From Actinernus sp. WN-2022 (Eukaryota; Cnidaria; Anthozoa; Actiniaria; Actinernidae), in assembly GCA_030867875.1 (NCBI GenBank), contig JAOWCC010000926.1, positions 1 through 64,000 of the forward strand: a DNA stretch of 64,000 nt, in the 5' to 3' direction. The translations under genes and the position numbers were made by a program. Each line of letters opens with the position of its first letter. The stretch's first letter is position 1. Shown here one piece after another: positions 1 through 9,548 of the stretch. The notes beneath the pieces were generated by a model. It worked only from the letters and a program-made list of their open reading frames with translations. It ran no database searches and was not told the origin of the DNA.

Positions 1-140
1 CTACCTTATTCGGTTAGCATACCTGAATATTCGATTACCATACCTTATTAGGTTATCATACCTTATTAGGTTAGCATACCTTATTAGGTTAGCATTCCTT
101 ATTAGGTTAGCATACCTTAGTAGGTTAGCATACCTTATTA
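1..140. repeat. 18-bp tandem repeat
   Basis: About seven degenerate copies of an 18-bp unit (core ccttattaggttagcata). The first two copies are the most diverged. The array touches the window edge, so its full length is unknown. It has no coding potential. Confidence 0.85.
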
Positions 141-299
141 CTAATTAACGTTGATTATACCAATATTTATTTTTTCCGTCGACACAGACCAACACTACTA
201 GCGTTTTTACAGGAACTAGTCTTCCATTATAATTATACTTCAAATACAATACAATACTTTATTTAACCACGTGTCACCTAGGAGCTTATACAACTCGTT

Positions 300-2465
300 T
301 AACCAATTAGAATAATTGAGGATATAATGTTTTACGCAAAGAAAAATTGTCTCCCCTTGATCATGTTTGCAGCAGATTTTGAAAAAGCCTTTGATTCGAT
401 AGAGCATCCTTTTATATTTGCAGTTTTGAAAAGTTATGGTTTTGGTGAGGGATTTATAAAATGGATACAAGTTCTTTTAGAGGATAATCAAGCGTGTGTT
501 TCAAATAATGGTACAGCTACTGACTTGTTCGCAATTAAAAGAGGTACAAAACAGGGAGATCCTATCTCTCCATATATCATTTATTTTAGTTTTAGAAATA
601 ATGGCTTTGATGATAAGAAATTGTAAAGAAATACAGGGAGTGGAATTAGAAGGTAATGTTCGGAAGTTTGTAATATTTGCCGATGATACAACTTTCTTCT
701 TAAGAAATACAACCTCGCTAGAGAAAACGTTAGAAATGTTAGATCTATTTAGAGTGTTTTCATCTTTAAAGATAAATGTAAAAAAATCGAAAATAGGATG
801 GATAGGGAAAGAAATTGTGGAAGAGGGAAAGTTTAAGGATTTTAAATGGGTAGATTTTGAGAAACAAGGAGTTAAAATATTAGGTATTTATTTTACTTAC
901 AACAAGGTATTACATTATAACGATAATTTCCAGCGTATATTAACTAACTTAAGAACAATTTTATCTATGTGACGGAGTAGACCCTTAACATTATATGGTA
1001 GAATTCAGGTAGTTCGTTCATTAGCAATATCCAAGTTATTATACATATGTTCGAAAATAGATGTGAAAGATGAGTTTATCAAATTAATTGATTGTGAATT
1101 GAAAAATTTTATATGGAATGGTAAAAAACCTAAAATAAAGCATCAAACGTTGATAGGCGACTATGAATTAGGGGGTTTAAAAGCACCTGATTTTGAATCA
1201 ATTGTTAAAGCGAATCGTCTAAAATGGGCTACAGTGCTGTTAAGTATAAAACAAGAGGCATGGAAATTCTTGCCCTTAATGTTTTTAAATCAAATTGGGG
1301 GTATATTAGCAATAGATCAAAATTTTGAAAAAGAACGAATTCCAAAGTATCTCCTGATTTTTACAAAAGTGTATTAAGATGTTGGGCGGAGTTTGCTAGG
1401 GTAGAAGTAATAGATATTTCTGATATTTTGCAACAATCTTTATGGAATAATAGATATATTAAAATTGATAATAAATCAGTCTTTTTAAGACTTTTTCGCA
1501 ACTCAATATTAATAGAATAGTAGACCTATTGAATGAATCTGGTGAATTTAAATGGGAAATGGTAGAGAGGAAAGGCCTCCAAGCTAAGGATTTCTTTCAT
1601 TGGGCAGGTTTAGTACACTCCATACCAAGAAAATGGAAAGAAGTAGTCAAAAATATAGGTATAACAGAGGGTACTATAGATATAGGAAAAAAATGCTTAA
1701 AACTTGGGCAAAAGTCGTTTGATATAGAAAATGTTGAGACTCAAAAGAAATTTACAAATGTTTAATTGGTGCGAAGTTTAAGTCACCTACCTCCCAAATA
1801 AATATTATAAATCGATTAAAGCCTGAGAGCCCATTAAGTTAGGAAGAGATTTATAGGCGTATATATTCAACAACGATTGATTCTTATTCACGATATTTTC
1901 AATATAGAATTTTGAACAACTGCCTTTATCTTAATTTTGATTTATTTCGTTTTAAATTAATTGAGTGTTCACGTTGCTCTTTTTGTTTAATTAACCAAGA
2001 AACAATAGATCATTTATTTGTAGAATGTATAGAGGCCAAAAATTTATATTTTGAATTAAGAACTTGGTTAGGAAAGCACGATATAAATCTTGTAAATATC
2101 ATATTAGGGGTAAACGAACAGCCACAAAACTTTATTATCTTAATGTATAAATTAGCTTTATATAAAGCAAGAGAGAAAAGAAAAATCCCTACATTAGCTC
2201 TATTTATAAACTCTTTAGGGTATTTTGAGACAATTGAATCCAACGTAGCAAAATCAAGGAACTAAACCCTGGAATGGGAAAAACTGTTAATTGCATTTAG
2301 ACATTTTTCTGAATAGGAATAGCTGGCTTAGAGTATTTTCTTTTCTCTTTTATTTGTTTTTTTTCCTTTGTCTCTTTGTCGTGTCTTTTAGTGATATAAA
2401 TTTTGTGTAATGTAATTTAGTAATTAGAAATGTTTACAATAAAAAAAAGTTAAAAACAAAAAAAC
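300..2465 (+). mobile_element. Decayed Tx1/L1-like LINE, 5'-truncated
   Basis: Reverse-transcriptase pieces lie in order on the plus strand but in shifting frames. 327-626 holds the palm A region (ADFEKAFDSIEH) and the GTKQGDPISP motif. 496-972 holds the catalytic FADD box (FVIFADDTTFF). 1063-1377 and 1529-1765 match the thumb/connection part by position. 1912-2265 ends in a C-x2-C...H-x4-C zinc motif (CSRCSFC...HLFVEC), as in zf-RVT tails of Tx1/L1-clade elements. There is no endonuclease and the frame is closed just upstream of 303, so the copy is 5'-truncated. It ends in an A-rich tail near 2440-2465. Several stops and frameshifts make it inactive. The clade is inferred from the zinc tail and RT motifs. 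Confidence 0.8.
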
Positions 2466-3278
2466 TCGTTTAATCATGAACGTGAACAAAATATAGGCAA
2501 ATAAAAATACCTACATACTTATAGTTTTAAAAAGTTTAGATACACTTGATGTTTATGCTTATATAAACTATATACATTCGCATACAAGACTAAATCAACT
2601 CACCAGTTGGAATTGCAGGCACAGTTGGTGCAGCAGTTGGTATAGCTGATGGGACCACACTTGCTGTAAAGAATCGAAATAAAATAGAGTTAAGGGACGA
2701 TGTCAACCCCCAAATGATATATTTTGTTATGGTGAACGACAGAATTAATTAGTCAGATTAGAAGAGTATGCTTTCCAGGCTACTGGGAAAACGTTGAGAC
2801 AATTTTCATGAAGGATGGCATAGATTCGAGTAGAAGAAAGATGAATCCTTTTAAGAGAAATTTAGAGCAACTAGAAATCGGATCACTGTAACCGAAAACA
2901 AGGTTGTAGGAGGGTCTTGTTGCGGTGATATATCAGTCATTTGTAGAACTTGTGTAAGGTAAGAACAAACATTTCCATAAACTAATGGCAAATACGTTAC
3001 TGCGCCTGCGTGTGTTGCTTGCTGCCTTGCATTAAGCTTCGTAGCAGGCACCGGGGGGGGGGGGGGAGGGGGGGGGGGGGGGGGGGTGGGTACTCCTGTT
3101 TGTGACGTATTATGTTTGTGCCGCGTGGGTGGGTCAGGATTTTGAGCTCAGTTCGGGAAGGTAGGGTCAGGGTTTTGACCTGATTTGGGCAGATCAGGGT
3201 CAGGATTTGAGTTTAATTTGGGTGCAGTCAGGGTCGGGTTCAGTATGTTTTAGGCAGTTAGGAACAGGCGAACAATTT
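2466..3278. other. Non-genic stretch with a poly-G run
   Basis: No convincing gene apart from the possible mini-exon listed separately. 3051-3087 is an almost pure G run broken by one A and one T, followed by G-rich sequence with repeats of the type tcagggt..ggg. The run could form G-quadruplexes, and its exact length in the assembly is doubtful. Confidence 0.5.
2604..2663 (-). other. Possible 60-nt mini-exon, Pro/Thr/Ala-rich
   Basis: On the minus strand a tttacag acceptor and a GTGAGT donor enclose exactly 60 nt. Read in phase 1 this encodes a Pro/Thr/Ala-rich stretch (VVPSAIPTAAPTVPAIPT). The segment at 3795-3769 on the same strand has the same symmetric phase, so both could be exons of one mucin-like gene. 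No start, stop or further exons were found, so this is weak inference. Confidence 0.3.
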
Positions 3279-3544
3279 ATTTCATATCATAACTACATAT
3301 ACATATATAATCGCCGTGACCCCATAAAACGCACCAATACCCACCATTGCTCTCATCTGACTTGATAGCTCAGTTGTAGAGCGCCAGACATGTAACCTGG
3401 ATGTCGTTGGGTTCGAGTCCCACTTGGGTCAGAGATTTTTTCTCTTTCCCTCGTAGGGCGTGCACAGCTTACCACTTTACATCACATTCTTTACACTTAC
3501 TAGTGCTACGCGGCAAACATGATTTCATATCATAACTACATATA
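3279..3544 (+). mobile_element. tRNA-like retroposon (SINE) flanked by 23-bp direct repeats
   Basis: A 73-nt tRNA-like sequence (3359-3431) folds as a cloverleaf. The acceptor stem pairs over seven positions with several G-U pairs. The D stem is GCTC/GAGC and the T loop is TTCGAGT. An A-box-like GATAGCTCAGTTG and a B box GGTTCGAGTCC are present. The anticodon loop has A instead of the invariant T at position 33, and the anticodon stem has one mismatch, so it is not a normal tRNA gene. The same 23-bp sequence (beginning atttcatatcataac) lies at 3279-3301 and 3522-3544, which looks like a target-site duplication. Confidence 0.6.
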
Positions 3545-5320
3545 ATTTATTTCACAGGGCCTATTTGTTTTTATTTAAAGAAGGGGCAATCAGAGTTTAT
3601 CCCCAAAAGGGAGCAATCAGGGTTTTGGAGCTCGGATTTTGGTCAAACAGGGTCAGGGTTTGAGCCTCTTGTTCTCACATACATACCCATTTATCATGTA
3701 AGTGGGAGAGGGGGGCAGGCACAGCTGTGCAATATAATTTTACAATGATGATGACGATGATTACTAACCTGGTGATTGCGTTGTTCCTCCTGATGCTAAA
3801 TAAACAGACAATATAAGAAATAATCACTCTAATGCATATGTTTGATTTAGTAACTGACATAATCAACAAATTAATTAACTGGACACACCTTCGAAATGCC
3901 GTACTATACTTGGTACTGAAGACGTTATCGACGACCCATTGAAGAATACTATTTTTACTCAGGCTGCCTGTGGCAGGCACGAGTCTAAATCTGCAGACCA
4001 TTATTTTTGTTCTGCGCAGCAATTTCTGCGCATGCGTTAAATTATGCATTAATTGTATGCGCGCACCTCGTGTCTCTAATAGATTTCTCTCCAATCCAGT
4101 CGCCATCTTGAGATTCTGCGAACGCTATTCTTGTTTGAGGTACGTTTCGTAGGTTTATGCCACATTTCATCACATTTCATTTTACTCTCGATCATAATAC
4201 ATACCAGCGCAAACACCGTGATCGGTAGGCCAACACAAATAATTTCGAACGTGTTTTTGGATGGTTTACCGATCTCGTATTGAGACCTGTGTACGTTATA
4301 CTATACAGGTATACTGAATAGCTGATTTATAGCGAAATATAGCGATTTACTAGCAAATATATATACTGTGGTTGAGCAGTTATGGGTTACTCTCCTCTAT
4401 CGAAGTCTGAAGACATCTGAACTCCTGAACTGTGAGAGCAACACTATCACTCGCCAACACGAAGCCAGAATACACACTCATCACATAATTATGATGAGCC
4501 AAGCAGTATATTCAACTTTCAAGGTAAACTTAAGTAATGGTCCAGATAAGAACTGTAGTGGAACCCATTGTTCTGCGGCAATGAGCCTCCCCCACATACG
4601 ATTTTGCTTGAATATGCCTTAGTGCTTTAGGAGTTGTCTACAGTCCAAACTACATCTCGAAAATAAAGTATTTTTTATGCTACCATCCAGCGAATCGGAT
4701 ATAGAGAAAACAAAAGATTTTTCAAACGCAAATTTGAGAACTTTCCCCACACACGACATTATTCTAAATTAAACCATTGATACTTAGTTTGATCAAAAAT
4801 GAATTCAAATCACAAAAAAATATCGAATGAAAATGCATTATTTCGATGGGTTTCTATTGAATTTATAAGTATCAAACAATGAAATTACGAGAAAGAATAA
4901 TAGAAAATTAACACTTTTTAACATGCCTTGCCGTGGAGCACTACAGTTCTTATCTGGACCATTACTTAAACAAGAAACCTCTCACGGCCGAGGTTTTGGT
5001 TCGAGAAATTAAAGGCTTCCAACAATTCCCTTTATAGTTCTGTAATATAATGAGCATGCAAGTAGTATAGCAGGGATGGAATTAGCCGTTTTTTTGGGGT
5101 GTTATGCTAATTTTAAGGTATTATGCTAATTTTTAAGGCGCTCATAAATAAAATGGAGGTGAATAAATTATCTATTGTCTGGGGCTCATGAATAAAGTGG
5201 TGCGCTCATGAATAAAATGGAATCTCATTAAATGAATTGGTTTCTCATTATCTATTGTTCCTTTGGATGCGGTCATCGATCTATTCGGGCATGTTTGGGC
5301 AAAGCCTATTGTTTGGATCA
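3545..5320. other. Non-genic stretch
   Basis: No gene recognised. A segment near 3958-3990 (tactcaggctgcctgtggcaggcacgagtc) resembles the GC-rich ends of the dispersed repeat at 53035-53125. A sequence close to 'atggtccagataagaactgtagt' at 4537-4560 recurs inverted at 4940-4965, suggesting a short inverted-repeat element of about 420 bp. 5100-5260 contains repeated 'ctcatgaataaaatgga' motifs. Confidence 0.4.
3769..3795 (-). other. Possible 27-nt mini-exon
   Basis: On the minus strand a tatttag acceptor and a GTTAGT donor enclose exactly 27 nt. It is open in phase 1 and encodes a short Ser/Gly/Thr/Gln-rich peptide. The phase matches the candidate exon at 2663-2604. Such short motifs arise by chance, so only the shared phase makes it worth listing. 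Confidence 0.22.
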
Positions 5321-5322
5321 GC

Positions 5323-5329
5323 TATAAAG
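5323..5329 (+). promoter_or_regulatory. TATA-like box before the PC4 ORF
   Basis: TATAAAG lies 48 bp upstream of the ATG at 5377 of the interrupted PC4-like ORF. Spacing suits a compact, intronless gene. The inference rests on sequence and spacing only. Confidence 0.4.
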
Positions 5330-5376
5330 CTAGAACCGATCGCTCCCAAATCCATTCCAAGTTGAGCAGCAACAAG

Positions 5377-5394
5377 ATGGAAGTGATCTACAAG
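5377..5394 (+). pseudogene. 5' end of a PC4-like ORF, cut by the Polinton
   Basis: Six codons (M-E-V-I-Y-K) start at the ATG at 5377 and run exactly into the left end of the Polinton at 5395. The last six bases, tacaag (codons Y and K), are the target-site duplication and recur at 23672-23677. There the ORF continues in the same reading frame into the PC4-like domain. The start is therefore separated from the rest of the gene by 18.3 kb. A TATA-like box lies 48 bp upstream of the start. Confidence 0.75.
5389..5394 (+). repeat. Left 6-bp target-site duplication of the Polinton (TACAAG)
   Basis: TACAAG directly precedes the left terminal inverted repeat and is identical to 23672-23677, directly after the right one. 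Six-base duplications are the hallmark of Polinton integration. Confidence 0.92.
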
Positions 5395-5544
5395 AGTAGT
5401 ATAGAACATGGCGGTACCAACGCATAAACGAACGCAAAATCCCAAACATTCCAATCAGTGATAGTCGTTTGATTCCGAGAAATATCCTTAAGGTAAATTC
5501 CAAGAAATTTGACCACACCCATTTTGACCACGCCCAAATTCCAA
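5395..5544 (+). repeat. Polinton left terminal inverted repeat (150 bp)
   Basis: The reverse complement of 23522-23671 matches this segment over all 150 bases compared by eye. Pairing stops at 5545/23521. Such identity is expected of a recent insertion or of repair against the other end. Confidence 0.9.
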
Positions 5545-5619
5545 ACGTTCCAAACGTTCCAATGTAAAATATACTACTTTGAATCGTCTCGAAATAATTA
5601 TATGTACATATAGTAAGAG

Positions 5620-6465
5620 ATGTCTATTAAGAAATTCGAGAACTCGGAACTCAACTTATCTATTAATGCATACATAGATAGTAGACAGAATATATATTTC
5701 AAAGGGAAAGATATTGCATTAGCATTAGGTTATGAAAATACTAAGAAAGCAATAATAGACCATATAGATGGAAAGTATAAAATAGAATATAGAAAATTGC
5801 AAGGCCCTGGAATGGGGCCCTTCAAGGGTAACGTTTCGTTACCGTTGGTAAGTATGCACCCACATACGATTTTTATAAAAGAACCTGGGTTGTATTCACT
5901 CATCTTTTGTTCTAAATTGGATTCGGCAAAAAGATTTCAAGACTGGATATTTTCTAAAGTGCTACCATCTATTAGAAGGTATGGATATTATAGAATGTTT
6001 GATAATCCTAATACATTAACATTTAAGATAGAAGATGAGTATGATTTACATACGAGAGTTGTCAAATATATTAGGCGATTTTACCCCAATGCTTTAATAA
6101 CCGCCGGATTGGGTGAATTACAAGATAGTTCAACTAAACGAATCGATTCCTATAAAAAAGTATACATGAAGGGGCAACCAGATATTATCATAAATAATTA
6201 TCATAAGATTTATAATGGTTTATGTATAGAATTTAAGACTCCTAAATGTAATGGTATCCTATCTATCATACAGAAGGATTTATTAAAACAGTATGAAGAG
6301 AATGAATTCAAGTGTATAGTATCGAATGATTATGATCTAATAATAAAAGAGCTAAATGATTATTTAAAAGATATTAGAATAAAATGTAGGTATTGCAATA
6401 GAAAGTTTTGTTCGGGTGAAACACTAAAAAATCATAAAAAGTATTTTCATAGAATAGATTCTTAA
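5620..6465 (+). CDS. Bro-N / VRR-NUC nuclease with C-terminal zinc finger
   Basis: 281 residues, intact. Residues about 1-125 look like a Bro-N domain, the N-terminal DNA-binding domain of baculovirus and NCLDV 'Bro' proteins (IYFKGKDIALALGYENTKKA, then LYSLIFCSKLDSAKRFQDWIF). Residues about 150-240 look like a VRR-NUC/PD-(D/E)XK nuclease: GQPDIII supplies the Asp, then CIEFKTPK supplies the E-x-K, then a QKDLL helix. Residues about 257-278 form a C2H2 zinc finger (CRYCNRKF...HKKYFH). The ATG at 5620 follows an AT-only leader. It is the first gene inside the left repeat. Its role is probably DNA processing during replication, but that is inference. Bro-N and VRR-NUC proteins are known separately in large DNA viruses, phages and some Polintons. 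Confidence 0.8.
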   Translation: MSIKKFENSELNLSINAYIDSRQNIYFKGKDIALALGYENTKKAIIDHIDGKYKIEYRKLQGPGMGPFKGNVSLPLVSMHPHTIFIKEPGLYSLIFCSKLDSAKRFQDWIFSKVLPSIRRYGYYRMFDNPNTLTFKIEDEYDLHTRVVKYIRRFYPNALITAGLGELQDSSTKRIDSYKKVYMKGQPDIIINNYHKIYNGLCIEFKTPKCNGILSIIQKDLLKQYEENEFKCIVSNDYDLIIKELNDYLKDIRIKCRYCNRKFCSGETLKNHKKYFHRIDS

Positions 6466-6509
6466 TACTGGGTGGAAATTATTTCAAGATTTAATATATA
6501 TAGTATAGT

Positions 6510-7145
6510 ATGGATTGTCGTAATTTGGATATACACGATTATTTTAAATCTATTGGAGAATATTATTGTCCTTTCTGTCATCAACGATTGAGAGATTATG
6601 AGAAATCGGAGAAAAAGATAACGTGTTGTGAGAATATGGAATTGGAAGAGAATTGAGGAATGTATGTTTGTAAAAGATGTGGTACAGTTGATAGATATAG
6701 TATAGCTAATGAGTATGTGAATTACTATGAGAATAGGTATAGAATAAGGAGAAAATCTATTTATCACCGTAAATATCATATAAATAATTTACTTATAGCG
6801 AAGTTCGTTCTAGAGCATCCTAAACGTAGAGAAATCCTTTATATTTTTAAACGAATAGATAACGCTATAAGTAAATTAGATCGACCTATAAGACGATATC
6901 CAATTTTTGATTATCTATTTTATAAGATATTACAATTGATGTTTTATGAAAGTCAGAATCCAAATTATAAAACTAACATGAATAAATGTATACGGTCTAT
7001 AGGCAAGAAGACTCTTCAACGATACGAAATATTATGGAAACGAGTTTGTGAAATAAATAGGTGGCATTATATAAATACTAATAAGGATATTTTCATGAAG
7101 AAAGTTAAGAAGAAGGTTAAGAAGAAGGATATCGTTTTAGTTTAG
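6510..7145 (+). pseudogene. VLTF3-like zinc-ribbon transcription factor, in-frame TGA
   Basis: Two same-frame segments (6510-6656 and 6660-7145) are separated by one TGA at 6654-6656. The first ends with a CPFC knuckle and a CC pair. The second starts MYVCKRCGTV, the other half of a zinc ribbon. It is followed by a Tyr/Arg/His-rich segment (RRKSIYHRKYHINNLL) like the Y-x-R-x2-H-F signature of poxvirus/NCLDV late transcription factor 3 and its virophage and Polinton relatives. The stop falls between the two cysteine pairs, so neither part would hold a full ribbon. The tail is strongly basic (KKVKKKVKKKD). The VLTF3 assignment rests on motif layout only. If right, it would drive late Polinton gene expression. 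Confidence 0.55.
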
Positions 7146-7630
7146 GATAAACATTTTGTCGTATTTAACCTTATAGTAGTCAACTAATGGACATAAGTCT
7201 GTTACTTGATTATCCAACCAATTCAGCTCTAATGTTAAGTTTTCGACATCATAGACTTCTCCACGCAAGTATAAGCGTATTTTGTCTAGTATTTTTTGGT
7301 AACTTGTATATGCGAATTTACATGTTTCTATTTTCCTGTTATAGTTCTTCGTTTTTAGAAGCCCTTGAAGCATCAATCCAGCTCCTGAAATAGTGCCAAT
7401 GATTATTGGATTTAGTGTAACAGCTCCTACGATAACACCAGTGCTTGTTAGTCCAATTGATGTTAAATACAAACCCGTGTTAACCTTCTTGAAGTGCCTA
7501 TATGCTTTTTTGTAACACCATGTTTTTTATGGTAATAAGCATATAACTTTTTCAACATCCCAACATCTGCTTCACCTAAATCCTTGTCTATATGATTGAA
7601 GTTGAATACGCTAATTTTTCTCTTAGACAT
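7137..7630 (-). pseudogene. Polinton membrane protein, frameshifted
   Basis: An ATG at 7630 opens a frame of about 45 residues (MSKRKISVFNFNHIDKDLGE...). It runs into two T runs (7523-7528 and 7506-7511). Beyond these the protein continues in another frame as residues YKKAYRHFKKVNTGLYL and on to 7137. The second part has a long hydrophobic, glycine-rich segment (about GVIVGAVTLNPIIIGTISGAGLML), enough for one or two membrane passes, and a helical C-terminal half with Cys, Tyr and Trp. I do not know its function. Its place between the transcription factor and the fibre genes suggests a virion or membrane role. It ends head-on against the VLTF3-like gene, overlapping it by about 9 bp. Confidence 0.55.
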
Positions 7631-7660
7631 CACTATATTACTTGATTATATTATTTTAAA

Positions 7661-8266
7661 TTATTCAGATGTATATACCAAAACATCATTCGATGTTGAC
7701 TTAGTCATTCCTATCGAAACTCCTTATTTTTTTTACCAATCAGGTGCGGGATCATCCAAAGTCGATGTTTCCAGATGAATCATATGTAGCATTTAAGCCA
7801 TCCCACCTTTCAGCTAAGATAAAAGATTGTTGTGAAGCATAATTGATGGTAGCTCTCGTTCCAGAGGGTGTAGTTGGCGTAGTTATTACTAATGCATATG
7901 TCACATTCAGTTGTTTTTGTAATGCGTAGTATATTATGCTTATGGGATTGCTAGGAAGTGCATTTTCCCTTTGTTTAATAGTCGTACCTATGAGATTAGT
8001 AAAATTCACGCCTTTAGTACTGACTAACCATAGCTTTGCGTCAGTTCTTTCTGAGTCAATGTATATATTACATTGAATGCGATATAATACGTTTATGTCT
8101 TGTAGTAAGAATGTTAAACCTTGGATCGTTGTTAATTTATTTGTTAATATGAGTTGTATTTTTTCATTAACGACTCTACCAAATATAATTGGCTGATTTG
8201 GTAGTATCGATGCTTTTTTTTATGTATTGGATATTAGCATTACTTATATCATTAAATATACCCATT
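7661..8266 (-). pseudogene. MGIFND-family protein 3 (decayed paralogue)
   Basis: It starts MGIFNDISNANIQYI at 8266, like the two larger minus-strand genes upstream. The frame shifts at an eight-T run (8214-8221). It then reads to 7752 (…SSGNIDFG, stop). After a second eight-T run (7727-7734) a different frame gives a C-terminus ending …DVLVYTSE with a stop at 7661. That closely resembles the end of the 622-residue paralogue (…DVICTSE). So it is a third, shorter member with at least two lesions, both next to T homopolymers. No collagen-like segment is present. It is probably a virion surface protein by analogy with its paralogues. Confidence 0.6.
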
Positions 8267-8309
8267 ATATATTAATATATTAATATATTAGACTATTTGA
8301 TTAGGATAT

Positions 8310-9527
8310 CTAATGGTTATCTAGATTCATTCCTTCTTGAGTCTGAGTAGCAACTAAATTAGTTATTCCTTGAGCTTCAATGGAAGATGATACGTAAGCG
8401 TCATCTTGTGAATTAGCACCACCAAAGTTTCTATTTGTTGTCATTCTCTGATTTGGACCATATGTTATTTTTACTTGTATGTGGTATGAATGTATATTTA
8501 GAGATGTAGTCTTATGGAATGATGTATTTGAAACGCAAACTAATGATCCAGCATCTCTCATTCGTCCACATCCAAAGCTAGCTTTGGATCTATTTCCTAG
8601 ATTGGAAGCGTTTGCTAAAGTGAGTCCAATGATTGCAGTTATAGTATGAGGTGCAGAGATTATGCGTTCTATCCATCTAAACCACATATGGCCATTCTCA
8701 TTATTGCTTCCAAGATACATGGTTGTTGTTAGTCTTATATAGTTCCCAATTTTTTGTGGAGCTATAGTTACTCTTAGACCCTCGATATCTGTCCAATTTG
8801 TACCAGGATAATTTACTGTACGTGAAGTTTGAACATATGAATATCTATTTATAGGAGCTCCTTGACCTTTATCACCTTTATCGCCTTTATCACCTTTATT
8901 ACCATCATCACCTTTTGATCCTTTAATGGAATCATATAAGTTGAATGTGGATGGATTCACATAAGTATTCATATTCATTGCGTCAACAACGATAGCAGTG
9001 TATATATCGATTTTTTGAGTAGATGATTGGTCATGTTCAATTGTGAAGGATATTTTACCTACCCCATTTGTTGTTACTAGACTAATTTCTTCGAAGGCTG
9101 AATTTAGGTATCCAATCATCCCTTTTTTCTTTGTATTTGATATGGAACTTAGGTTTTGTTCGAATAGTAGAGAACCTAATGTTAGGATTCCAGTATTCAA
9201 ATATGTTTCAATTCTAATCGTATATGTTTTTTGACCTTGTAATCCAAATTTTGGATTGTCATTGATTGGTAGAGTCATTATTATTTTCCCTGTTATTCCA
9301 GTTAGGATACTAGCAGTAGTTTTGAAGCTATTATGTTTTTGAGTAATCGTAGTAGTTGAGTATGGATCTTTAGTAATTGTTAGTAAAGCTACATTTATTG
9401 ATGACCAATTAGAGAGCTCGGTAAGAAAGGAACCGTAATTGAATGTATTATTGCTATATTTCATTCCAGAGGATACTTCTTTTATGTGTTGGATATTAGT
9501 ATTGTTTATATCATTAAATATACCCAT
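8310..9527 (-). CDS. MGIFND-family protein 2 with short collagen-like stretch
   Basis: 405 residues, intact, starting MGIFNDINNTNIQHI. Residues about 25-195 form a Ser/Thr/Asn-rich, beta-like domain shared with the 622-residue neighbour (compare FNYGSFLTELSNWSS with FNCGNFLMKSDNWAS). Residues about 203-222 are a short Gly-X-Y run (KGDDGNKGDKGDKGDKGQG). Residues about 225-405 form a second beta-rich domain also shared (IRLTTTMYLGS..., MWFRWIERI, RASFGCGRM). The layout of head, collagen stalk and head suggests a trimeric fibre or attachment protein. No signal peptide is evident. It lies 21 bp downstream of the larger paralogue on the same strand and probably arose from it by duplication. Confidence 0.7.
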   Translation of the reverse strand: MGIFNDINNTNIQHIKEVSSGMKYSNNTFNYGSFLTELSNWSSINVALLTITKDPYSTTTITQKHNSFKTTASILTGITGKIIMTLPINDNPKFGLQGQKTYTIRIETYLNTGILTLGSLLFEQNLSSISNTKKKGMIGYLNSAFEEISLVTTNGVGKISFTIEHDQSSTQKIDIYTAIVVDAMNMNTYVNPSTFNLYDSIKGSKGDDGNKGDKGDKGDKGQGAPINRYSYVQTSRTVNYPGTNWTDIEGLRVTIAPQKIGNYIRLTTTMYLGSNNENGHMWFRWIERIISAPHTITAIIGLTLANASNLGNRSKASFGCGRMRDAGSLVCVSNTSFHKTTSLNIHSYHIQVKITYGPNQRMTTNRNFGGANSQDDAYVSSSIEAQGITNLVATQTQEGMNLDNH

Positions 9528-9548
9528 TGATTATATTATTTGGTTATA

